NCBI GenBank assembly: GCA_020851015.1
Contig: JADZDN010000328.1
Span: 1 to 5,504, forward strand
Direction: 5' to 3'
Length of the DNA stretch: 5,504 nucleotides
From: Alphaproteobacteria bacterium
GTDB taxonomy: Bacteria > Pseudomonadota > Alphaproteobacteria > JAEULC01
Positions 1 to 5,504 of the stretch are shown here, piece by piece (the stretch's first letter is position 1; each line of letters starts with the position of its first letter). The notes beneath the pieces were generated by a model, which did no database searches, had not been told where the DNA came from, and was given only the letters and a program-made list of their open reading frames with translations. Both the position numbers and the translations under genes were made by a program.

Positions 1-834
1 ATTGCCGCCGAAGGTGGTGCCGTGCGTGCCATAGGTCATGCCCTTGGCGACCCGCTCGGTGGTCAGGCAGGCGCCGACCGGAAAACCGCTGCCGATGCCC
101 TTGGCGATCGCCATCACGTCCGGCTTGGCGGCTTCATCGGCCCATTCGTGGGCGAACAGCTTGCCGGTGCGCCCGACGCCGCACTGCACCTCGTCGTACA
201 TCAGCAGCAGGCCGAACTCGTCGCAGATCTGGCGCAGCGCGCGCAGATAGTCGGCCGATCCGGCGCGCACGCCGCCCTCGCCCTGGATCGGCTCGACCAG
301 GACCGCGGCGGTGTCGTCGCGGACGGCCGCGCGCATCTCGTTCAAATTGCCGAACGCCACCTGATCGAAGCCGTCGACCATCGGCTCGAAGCCCTTCAGG
401 TATTTCTCCTGGCGCCCGGCCGCCAGCGTCGCCAGCGACCGGCCGTGGAACGCACCCGAACAGGTGATGATGCGGTAGCGCCCCGGGTTGCCGTTGTCGT
501 CGTGGAACTTGCGCACCACCTTGATCGAGCATTCCATCGCCTCGACGCCGGAATTGGTGAAGAACACGGTGTCGGCGAACGTGTTGGCGACCAGCCGCTC
601 GGCCAGCTTCTCCTGGCCGGGGATGCGGAACAGGTTCGAGCAATGCCACAGCGTCGCCGCCTGGTCCTGTAGCGCCTTCACCAGGTGCGGATGGCAGTGG
701 CCCAGCGCCGTCACCGCGATCCCGCTGGTGAAGTCGAGATAGCGTCGCCCGTCGCCGCCGAAGAGCCAGCTCCCTTCGCCCCGCACGATGGCAAGGTCAA
801 CCCGCGCATAGGTCGGCATGACGGCAGAAATCAC
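1..834 (-). CDS. argD: Acetylornithine / succinyldiaminopimelate aminotransferase, 5' part (3' end cut by window edge)
   Basis: Class III PLP-dependent aminotransferase. The family converts N-acetylglutamate semialdehyde to N-acetylornithine in arginine synthesis and often also serves the succinyl-DAP step of lysine synthesis; it acts in the cytoplasm. 278 codons are visible of about 390-400 usual. From the GTG start at 834 I read [20 protein letters not shown], then [18 protein letters not shown] (substrate-side region), [13 protein letters not shown] (PLP phosphate site), [24 protein letters not shown] with the pyridine-binding Asp at residue 214, and [16 protein letters not shown] with the Schiff-base Lys at residue 245. 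The visible part ends at [10 protein letters not shown]. An ATG five codons downstream (819-817) is the alternative start. I prefer GTG because GGAG lies 6 nt before it and the [10 protein letters not shown] block is typical of alphaproteobacterial ArgD. All key residues seen are intact. The gene is divergent from tadD. Substrate preference (ornithine versus DAP branch) cannot be told from sequence. Confidence 0.95.
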   Translation of the reverse strand, partial: MISAVMPTYARVDLAIVRGEGSWLFGGDGRRYLDFTSGIAVTALGHCHPHLVKALQDQAATLWHCSNLFRIPGQEKLAERLVANTFADTVFFTNSGVEAMECSIKVVRKFHDDNGNPGRYRIITCSGAFHGRSLATLAAGRQEKYLKGFEPMVDGFDQVAFGNLNEMRAAVRDDTAAVLVEPIQGEGGVRAGSADYLRALRQICDEFGLLLMYDEVQCGVGRTGKLFAHEWADEAAKPDVMAIAKGIGSGFPVGACLTTERVAKGMTYGTHGTTFGGN

Positions 835-840
835 AACACG

Positions 841-844
841 CTCC
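841..844 (-). promoter_or_regulatory. Ribosome binding site deciding the argD GTG start
   Basis: Read on the minus strand, GGAG lies 6 nt before the GTG at 834-832. The downstream ATG at 819-817 has only GTGATTTCTGCCGTC ahead of it and no purine-rich Shine-Dalgarno. This favours the longer protein, which begins [11 protein letters not shown]. Confidence 0.55.
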
Positions 845-894
845 ACTGGTTGGCGGCGCCAGACCCGATCCGGCGGCCGCGACGGAAACCGCGG

Positions 895-923
895 AGTATC
901 CCGGCCGCTCCCGCACGTGTCAA
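895..923 (-). promoter_or_regulatory. Sigma70-type promoter for argD
   Basis: On the minus strand, TTGACA (923-918, a perfect -35) is followed after exactly 17 nt by GATACT (900-895, one mismatch to TATACT and two to TATAAT). Transcription would start near 888, giving a leader of about 54 nt before the GTG at 834. I see no attenuator or terminator hairpin in this leader. The match and spacing are good enough to call from sequence alone, but no experiment supports it. Confidence 0.65.
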
Positions 924-1213
924 CGAAGCCAGGATTGCGGGCAAGCCTGGGGGCAAGTTCGGGCACGGTATCACTCCGGTGACCGAATCACTCCACCATC
1001 GCCACGCCGCCAATCGCCTTTTGCCCTAGCCAGATAACCCCGCGCAGGCCAGCCGCGACAAGTGGCCGGCAATACTCCGGCGGCACCTGTCCAATTCTTC
1101 GACCCGGTGAGGAATTCTTGGCCAGCCGATTAAATCCTTCCGGTTTATTTGGGCGCGGCAACCCTTGTTCTGACAGCCGGAACGCCGCCAAACCCAGGCC
1201 GATTCGGAACAGC

Positions 1214-1241
1214 TTGTGGGTAAGTTGAACCCGCGTATACT
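1214..1241 (+). promoter_or_regulatory. Candidate promoter for tadD
   Basis: TATACT (1236-1241) is a strong -10 match. TTGTGG (1214-1219) is a partial -35 match with a 16-nt spacer, and it sits within CTTG, the -35 form common in alphaproteobacteria. Transcription would begin near 1248, leaving a leader of about 20 nt that contains AGGG at 1254-1257, 10 nt before the TTG start. If correct, tadD has its own promoter separate from the tad operon on the opposite strand. Confidence 0.5.
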
Positions 1242-1267
1242 AAATCTGGGGTTAGGGCTGAAACGCT

Positions 1268-2812
1268 TTGGATAGAAACGTCCTTTCGCGCCTGTCGGGC
1301 GCGGCTGGCGGAAGGTGGCTGGGCTCGTGGGGTCCCGGCCTTCGCGGAACCGCGGCCGGCGCTCTGGCGGTCATCCTGGCGGGCTGCGGCAACGAGCCGC
1401 CGCCGCAGAATTCCTATGTAGCGCTGCCCAAGCCGATGCTGACCGCCGACGTCCAGCCGCGCCGGATCGTCGCCGAGAACGCGCCGCAGGACCAGCCGCT
1501 GGCCAAATCGACGCCCAAGGAGACCGCGGCCGTGCTGGCCCGGCTGGGGCGAAAGTCGGCCGACGAGGGCAATCCCGAAGGCGCGGTCCAGTTCTACCGC
1601 CGCTCGCTGGCGCTGGACCCGGGTTCGATCGGCGTCACGCTTGCCCTGGCCGATCTGCTCTACCGCCTGGGCGACCACCGCGCCGCGCTGGAGACGTACC
1701 GCCAGGCGCTCAGGCTCGATCCGGTCAACGATGAGGCGATGCGCGGCACCGGCAAGACCCTGGTCGCGCTGGACCGGCCGCAGGAAGCCGTCGACCAGTA
1801 CCGTCAGGCGATGGTTCGCCTGCCGAACGACGCGCGCGTGCTGAACGGCCTGGGCGTGGCGCTGGACATGACCGGCGACCATCGCGCGGCCCAGCAGCAG
1901 TACCGGCTGGCGATGCTGCAATCCGCCAGCGAGCCCAGCGTGCAGAACAACATGGCGCTGTCGCTGGCGCTGTCGGGCGACTATCAGCAGTCGGTCGAGA
2001 TGCTGACCAGGCTGGTCAACTCGCCCGTCGCGACCGCGCGCAACCGGCAGAACCTGGCGCTGGTCTACGGGCTGATGGGGCTGGAGCTGCGCGCCGCCGA
2101 GATCGCCCGCCAGGACCTGAGCGACGAGCAGGTGCGGCGCAATCTTTCCTATTACGCCCAGCTGCGCGCCTTGAACGACCAGCAGCGCTCGGCCGCGGTG
2201 TTCAGCACGACGACCAGTCGGCGCGGCGAGCACAATCCCGCGCCCGGCCTGACGCCTTCCACCACGCCGCAGCTGCCGGCGCCGGAACCGGGAATGGCCC
2301 CGCCGCCGCGCGTGTCGACCGTGCCCGACGCCGAACTGCCGGCGATCGGTCCGGCAGCCGGCGCGCCGGCTGCCGCGCCCCAGGGCCAGCCCGCCGCGCC
2401 GGTCAAGGACGACGCCCCCGACGGCGCGAAGGGCGCAACCGGGACGCTGCCGTCCTGGTTGCTTCCGGTGCCGCGTCCGTCGGCCGTGCAGCCGCCCGCG
2501 ACCATCCAGCAGCCGCCGGCCGCCAAGCAGACCGGCGAACTGGCGCCGGCGAAGCCGCCCGAAACGCCCGCCGAGAAGCCGGCCGTGGCGGCGGCGACGA
2601 AATGGACGGCGGACAATCCGCCGCCGGCACGGCAGGCCCAGGCCTCCATCGAGAAACAGCCGGGATCGTTCCGCAGCTTCCTGGAAGCGCTCCTCGCGGC
2701 CCCGCCGACGCAGGACGCGATGCCGCGCAACCGCGCCATGACGACGACGCCCGAAGGCGCGCCGGCGGTCGAGGAGCCGTCGCTGGCGCCCTTCTCCGAT
2801 ACCGCGAAGTAG
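1268..2812 (+). CDS. tadD: Tad pilus assembly TPR lipoprotein TadD with long Pro/Ala-rich C-terminal extension
   Basis: TadD is a TPR lipoprotein of the Tad pilus apparatus, thought to act like a pilotin for assembly of the outer-membrane secretin. The 514-aa product has a signal peptide ending in lipobox LAGC (Cys40); Gly41 follows, with no Asp at +2, fitting outer-membrane sorting. TPR-like helix pairs run from about 85 to 285, for example GAVQFYRRSLALDP, AALETYRQALRLDP and AVDQYRQAMVRLPND. They end in the TadD-type segment RQNLALVYGLMGLELRAAEI followed by NLSYYAQLRALN (to about 303). Residues 313-514 are Pro/Ala-rich low complexity, with WLLPVPRP at 397-404, PP and KP clusters, and a short predicted helix SFRSFLEALLAA (467-478). 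Family members are usually about 250-300 aa, so this one is nearly twice as long. The TTG start is chosen because an in-frame TGA sits at 1259-1261 and no ATG or GTG occurs before the lipobox; the CTG at 1292 is possible. It faces tadC head-on, 19 bp apart. Confidence 0.9.
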   Translation: MDRNVLSRLSGAAGGRWLGSWGPGLRGTAAGALAVILAGCGNEPPPQNSYVALPKPMLTADVQPRRIVAENAPQDQPLAKSTPKETAAVLARLGRKSADEGNPEGAVQFYRRSLALDPGSIGVTLALADLLYRLGDHRAALETYRQALRLDPVNDEAMRGTGKTLVALDRPQEAVDQYRQAMVRLPNDARVLNGLGVALDMTGDHRAAQQQYRLAMLQSASEPSVQNNMALSLALSGDYQQSVEMLTRLVNSPVATARNRQNLALVYGLMGLELRAAEIARQDLSDEQVRRNLSYYAQLRALNDQQRSAAVFSTTTSRRGEHNPAPGLTPSTTPQLPAPEPGMAPPPRVSTVPDAELPAIGPAAGAPAAAPQGQPAAPVKDDAPDGAKGATGTLPSWLLPVPRPSAVQPPATIQQPPAAKQTGELAPAKPPETPAEKPAVAAATKWTADNPPPARQAQASIEKQPGSFRSFLEALLAAPPTQDAMPRNRAMTTTPEGAPAVEEPSLAPFSDTAK

Positions 2813-2831
2813 CTATCCCGAAGCGCGCCGG
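2813..2831. other. Convergent tadD/tadC gap (19 bp) without a recognisable terminator
   Basis: Only 19 bp separate the tadD TAG (2810-2812) from the tadC TAG (2834-2832). A 4-bp match TAGC (2810-2813) with GCTA (2831-2834) could close a weak stem, but there is no strong hairpin and no T-tract on either strand. Transcripts from both sides probably run into the opposing gene, or end Rho-dependently or further downstream. Confidence 0.6.
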
Positions 2832-3812
2832 CTAGCGCAGCCCGCCCAGCCCGTCGATGGTGCGGATGATCGCGGTGCCCAGCAGTACCACGAACAGGGC
2901 CGGCATGATGAAGACGATCATCGGCACGGTCAGGATCGCCGGCAGCCGCGCGGCCTTGGCCTCGGCCTTCAGCATGCGCTCGTTGCGGAACTCGGTCGAC
3001 AGCACGCGCAGGCTGTTGGAGAGCGGCGTGCCGTATTTCTCGGTCTGCGTCAGCGTGTTTACCAGGCCGCGTATCGAGGCAAGCCCGCTGCGCCGCGCCA
3101 GGTTCTCCAGCGCCTTCGCGCGCTCGGGCAGGAAGCCGAGCTCGACCGAGGTGAGGCCCAGCTCGTCGGCCAGCTCGGGATGGGCCGGCCCGATCTCGCG
3201 CGCGACGCGGGCGAGCGAGGCGTCCAGGCTCAAGCCGGCCTCGGCGCAAATAACCATCAGGTCCAGCCCGTCCGGCAAGCCCTTCTGCATCGCCGTGCGC
3301 CGCTTGTCGATCGCGTTGCGGATGTAGATGTCCGGAGCGTAGGCGAACAGCACGACCACGACCAGCGAGCACAGCGTGCGGGTCATCGGCTCCATGTTGT
3401 AGACGTTGAGCCCGTGAAAGAACACGAGCGCGCCGACACCCGTGGCCATCGGCAGGACGAACTTCAGGAACAGATAGGCGATCAGCGCGTCGCGCGACCG
3501 CCAGCCGGCATTCTCCAGCTTCAGGGTCGCGGCGTCGGTCACGCTGCTGCGCATCAGGCTGAACCGGTCCACCACGCTGCGCATGAAGTTGACGTGCTCG
3601 GCGTTCAGCTCGCCGGCGGAGCGCCGGCGGGTCGACAGCATCTCCTCGCGCAAGCCCTGGCGCCGCCGCGCCAAGGTCTTCAGCCGCGACCCCATCGGGT
3701 TGCGCACCAGGAAGGTGCGCCACACCGCGAGGACGACGAGGAAGGTGCTGATCGCCGTCATCACGACGATCACGTCCTCGATCCGCAGATCGGCGGGTAG
3801 GAGCGCGTTCAT
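2832..3812 (-). CDS. tadC: Tad pilus inner-membrane platform protein TadC (type II secretion F domain)
   Basis: TadC is one of two small GspF-like proteins forming the inner-membrane platform that couples the CpaF ATPase to Flp pilin assembly. The product is 326 aa, normal for the family. Membrane segments are at about 14-31, 109-132, 144-164 and 295-318. The cytoplasmic T2SF domain lies at about 179-295 and starts GLPDGLDLMVICAEAGLSLD; it carries the second-half motif TLTQTEKYGTPLSNSLR and then NERMLKAEAKAARLPAIL before the last helix. The ATG at 3812-3810 overlaps the tadB TGA (3811-3809) as ATGA, which fixes the start: the same frame stays open upstream, but that stretch lies antiphase inside tadB and shows no family similarity. 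There is only a weak purine-rich site (GGTGCGG), so translation is probably coupled to tadB. It is the last gene of its operon in this direction. Confidence 0.95.
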   Translation of the reverse strand: MNALLPADLRIEDVIVVMTAISTFLVVLAVWRTFLVRNPMGSRLKTLARRRQGLREEMLSTRRRSAGELNAEHVNFMRSVVDRFSLMRSSVTDAATLKLENAGWRSRDALIAYLFLKFVLPMATGVGALVFFHGLNVYNMEPMTRTLCSLVVVVLFAYAPDIYIRNAIDKRRTAMQKGLPDGLDLMVICAEAGLSLDASLARVAREIGPAHPELADELGLTSVELGFLPERAKALENLARRSGLASIRGLVNTLTQTEKYGTPLSNSLRVLSTEFRNERMLKAEAKAARLPAILTVPMIVFIMPALFVVLLGTAIIRTIDGLGGLR

Positions 3813-4825
3813 ATGTCGAACCGCACCATCTTGAACATGATGAACACGCCCAGCGCCTGCAGCATGACGGCGCCGCCCAGCATGACGTTGCCGCGCGTGT
3901 CGACGAAAAGCTGGATGATGTAGTCCGGCGCCACCAGGAACAGGATGCCCAGCATCAGGAAAGGCAGCGACCCGATGATATAGGCGCTGGCGCGCGCTTC
4001 CGACGACATTGCCTTGATCTTCAGCTTCATCACCCGGCGCCGGCGCAGGATGTCCGCCAGGTTCTCCAGCGTCTCGGCCAGGTTGCCGCCGGTCTCGCGC
4101 TGGACCGACAGGCTGATGACGAAGAAGTTGAACTCCGGCACGCCGAGACGGCCCGCGGCCTCCCACAGCGCCTCTTCCAGCGTCTGCCCGAAGCGAAGCG
4201 CGTCGGAGATCTTGCGGAACTCGACGCCGACCGGCCCGCTCATCTCGCGGCCGACCACGGCGATCTCCTCGGTCACCGGCAGGCCCGACTTGATTCCGCG
4301 CACGATCAGCTCGATCGCCTCCGGAAACTGCGCCAGGAAAGCCTTGGTCCGCCGGGCGATCATGGAGCCGATCACGAGATGCGGCAGGCCCACGCCGCCC
4401 GCGACGCCCAGCAGCGCCGCCAGCGCCGGCGCGAGCGCGAACAGGAAATGGGCGATCAGCCCGCAGAGCACGCCGACCCCGACGCAAACCACCGCGTAGC
4501 TGCCGGCCGAGATCGACCGGCCGGTGCGCGCCAGACGGTCGTTGAGGACGGCGCGGCGCGGCACCAGCCGGCGCGCCAGTTCGTCCATCAGCGGGATGGA
4601 GCTGGCGGATTCCTCGATCTTGATGCTGGCGGCGGCCGCGGCCGCCGGCCCGGCGCCGTTTCCGCGCCGACGCAACGCATCGACGCGCCGGCTGGCCTTG
4701 CGCGCCCTGGCGGAGCCCTGGCCCACCAGCGCCAGCAGCATGGCGACGAGCAGCAGCGACGCGCACAGGAACACGGCGATCGTGATCAGCCCCAACTCGG
4801 AGCCGGCTTCGAGCAGCTCGATCAT
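3809..4825 (-). CDS. tadB: Tad pilus inner-membrane platform protein TadB (type II secretion F domain)
   Basis: TadB is the partner of TadC in the inner-membrane platform of the Flp/Tad pilus. The product is 338 aa, usual length. The first membrane helix is at about 13-35 ([20 protein letters not shown]). A basic and Ala-rich cytoplasmic linker (38-70) includes six consecutive Ala (61-66). Two hydrophobic segments span about 108-155. The T2SF domain starts [20 protein letters not shown] (163-182) and has the family motif [20 protein letters not shown] (242-261). Hydrophobic C-terminal helices lie at about 282-300 and 314-331. The ATG at 4825-4823 overlaps the cpaF TGA (4824-4822). An in-frame ATG at 4903 is rejected because the extra residues would lie antiphase in cpaF and do not look like TadB. 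No clear Shine-Dalgarno precedes the start, which fits coupling to cpaF translation. Confidence 0.95.
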   Translation of the reverse strand: MIELLEAGSELGLITIAVFLCASLLLVAMLLALVGQGSARARKASRRVDALRRRGNGAGPAAAAAASIKIEESASSIPLMDELARRLVPRRAVLNDRLARTGRSISAGSYAVVCVGVGVLCGLIAHFLFALAPALAALLGVAGGVGLPHLVIGSMIARRTKAFLAQFPEAIELIVRGIKSGLPVTEEIAVVGREMSGPVGVEFRKISDALRFGQTLEEALWEAAGRLGVPEFNFFVISLSVQRETGGNLAETLENLADILRRRRVMKLKIKAMSSEARASAYIIGSLPFLMLGILFLVAPDYIIQLFVDTRGNVMLGGAVMLQALGVFIMFKMVRFDI

Positions 4826-5504
4826 GTGATGGCTTCGAGCAGCGCGCGGTCGAGGCCGAAATACTCGGCCCGTGCCGTCATGTGCGGACGCAGCCCCGAG
4901 CACTTGAATTCGCCCAGGAGCTTGCCGTCGCGATCCTCGCCCTTGAACTCGTACCAGAACAGGTCCTGGGTGGTGATGATTTCGCCTTCCATGCCCACCA
5001 CCTCGGTGATGCGCACGATGCGGCGCATGCCGTCGCGCATGCGGCTGATCTGGACGATAAGCTGGATCGCCGCCGCGATCTGCGAGCGCACCGCCTCGGA
5101 CGGCAGCTTGACGCCGGTCATCGCCACCATGTTCTCGAGCCGGGTCAGCGCCTCGCGCGGGTTGTTGGCGTGGATCGTGCCCATCGATCCGTCGTGGCCG
5201 GTGTTCATCGCCTGCAGCATGTCCAGCGCCTCGCCGGCGCGAATTTCGCCGAGGATGATGCGGTCGGGGCGCATACGCAGCGCGTTCTTCACCAGGTCGC
5301 GCTGGGTGATCTCGCCGGTCCCTTCCAGGTTGGCGGTGCGCGTCTCCAGCCGGACGACATGCGGCTGCTGCAGCTGCAGCTCGGCCGCGTCCTCGATCGT
5401 CACGATGCGCTCGCCGGCGTCGATCATGCGCGAGACGGCGTTGAGCAGGGTCGTCTTGCCCGAGCCGGTACCGCCGGAAATCAGGATGTTGAGCCGGGCG
5501 CGCC
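4822..5504 (-). CDS. cpaF: Tad pilus assembly ATPase CpaF/TadA, C-terminal part (5' end cut by window edge)
   Basis: CpaF is the hexameric VirB11/PilT-type secretion ATPase that powers Flp pilus assembly from the cytoplasmic face. 226 residues are visible of about 450-500 usual. In visible numbering: Walker [10 protein letters not shown] near the start (catalytic Lys at 16, codon 5457-5455), the Asp-box region [13 protein letters not shown], the arginine-rich segment [14 protein letters not shown], Walker B RIILGE (Glu at 86), the His-box [20 protein letters not shown], and a C-terminal domain ending [13 protein letters not shown]. All catalytic motifs are intact. Typical CpaF proteins have ExRGGEAxDM after Walker B; here it reads [10 protein letters not shown], a minor change. 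The internal ATG at 5427 is not the start, because Walker A lies upstream in the same frame. The stop overlaps the tadB ATG by 4 nt. The N-terminal domain and the operon promoter lie off the right edge. Confidence 0.97.
   Translation of the reverse strand, partial: RARLNILISGGTGSGKTTLLNAVSRMIDAGERIVTIEDAAELQLQQPHVVRLETRTANLEGTGEITQRDLVKNALRMRPDRIILGEIRAGEALDMLQAMNTGHDGSMGTIHANNPREALTRLENMVAMTGVKLPSEAVRSQIAAAIQLIVQISRMRDGMRRIVRITEVVGMEGEIITTQDLFWYEFKGEDRDGKLLGEFKCSGLRPHMTARAEYFGLDRALLEAIT

Larger units (their letters stand above)
835..1267. other. Divergent argD-tadD intergenic region (433 bp), no gene seen
   Basis: This gap holds the argD promoter, the candidate tadD promoter and two pairs of short direct repeats (ATCACTCC at 970-977 and 987-994; AATTCTT at 1093-1099 and 1113-1119). 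Short open frames of 60-67 codons exist on the minus strand, but they lack recognisable motifs and ribosome binding sites, and one runs back over the argD promoter. The stretch around 1090-1150 is visibly more AT-rich than the flanking genes, as expected for regulatory DNA. I see no tRNA, riboswitch or clear terminator here. Confidence 0.7.

Noticed and set aside
831..1013. Possible 60-codon small protein on the minus strand upstream of argD
   Set aside because: It covers the argD promoter, lacks a ribosome binding site and has no recognisable features.
1061..1080. Sigma54 (-24/-12) promoter resembling GTGGCCGGCAATAC
   Set aside because: It lacks the GG/GC spacing and TTGC element needed for the sigma54 consensus.
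1130..1149. Possible CtrA box (TTAA-N7-TTAA) upstream of tadD
   Set aside because: Only the first TTAA (1130-1133) is present; the second half-site position reads CGGT.
1145..2233. Long open frame (362 codons) on the minus strand opposite tadD
   Set aside because: It is antisense to a well-supported tadD; the Arg/Gln/His-rich translation has no domain pattern, and open antisense frames are common in GC-rich DNA.
2810..2835. Bidirectional terminator between tadD and tadC
   Set aside because: The only stem is four base pairs (TAGC/GCTA) with a large loop and no T-tract on either strand.
2152..3723. 523-codon open frame on the minus strand spanning tadC and the tadD tail
   Set aside because: It crosses from a tadC shadow frame into antisense tadD, shows no motif, and ignores the obvious TadC frame with its T2SF domain and membrane helices.
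3813..4766. Upstream in-frame extension of tadC to an ATG at 4766
   Set aside because: The added part is an Arg/Gly/Ala-rich frame-shifted reading of tadB; the ATG at 3812 overlapping the tadB stop gives a normal-length TadC.

Overview
The window looks like chromosomal DNA from a GC-rich alphaproteobacterium. I infer this from the uniformly high GC content, the strong G/C bias at third codon positions in every gene, the alphaproteobacterial style of the ArgD N-terminus, and the gene order cpaF-tadB-tadC. A Rhodospirillales-like source is plausible, but I cannot prove it from this sequence.

Layout from left to right: (i) the 5' two thirds of argD on the minus strand, cut by the left edge; (ii) a 433-bp divergent intergenic region with a good sigma70-type promoter for argD, a weaker candidate promoter for tadD and two short pairs of direct repeats; (iii) tadD on the plus strand, a TPR lipoprotein with an unusually long Pro/Ala-rich C-terminal tail; (iv) a 19-bp convergent gap; (v) tadC, tadB and cpaF (tadA) on the minus strand, transcribed right to left, with cpaF cut by the right edge. 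Both cpaF/tadB and tadB/tadC are joined by 4-nt ATGA overlaps, so the three genes almost certainly form the end of one operon that starts beyond the right edge.

Functionally, the right four fifths is the motor and platform end of a Tad (tight adherence, Flp/type IVc) pilus locus. CpaF is the hexameric ATPase, TadB and TadC are the two inner-membrane platform proteins that it drives, and TadD is the outer-membrane-side lipoprotein thought to help the secretin assemble. Prepilin, prepilin peptidase, secretin (CpaC), CpaB and CpaE are not in the window and would be expected to the right. ArgD is a housekeeping arginine/lysine biosynthesis enzyme that happens to border the locus.

I see no mobile element, CRISPR array, RNA gene or clearly new system. 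The most unusual points are the roughly 200-residue tail on TadD and the placement of tadD head-on against tadC instead of behind it in the operon.
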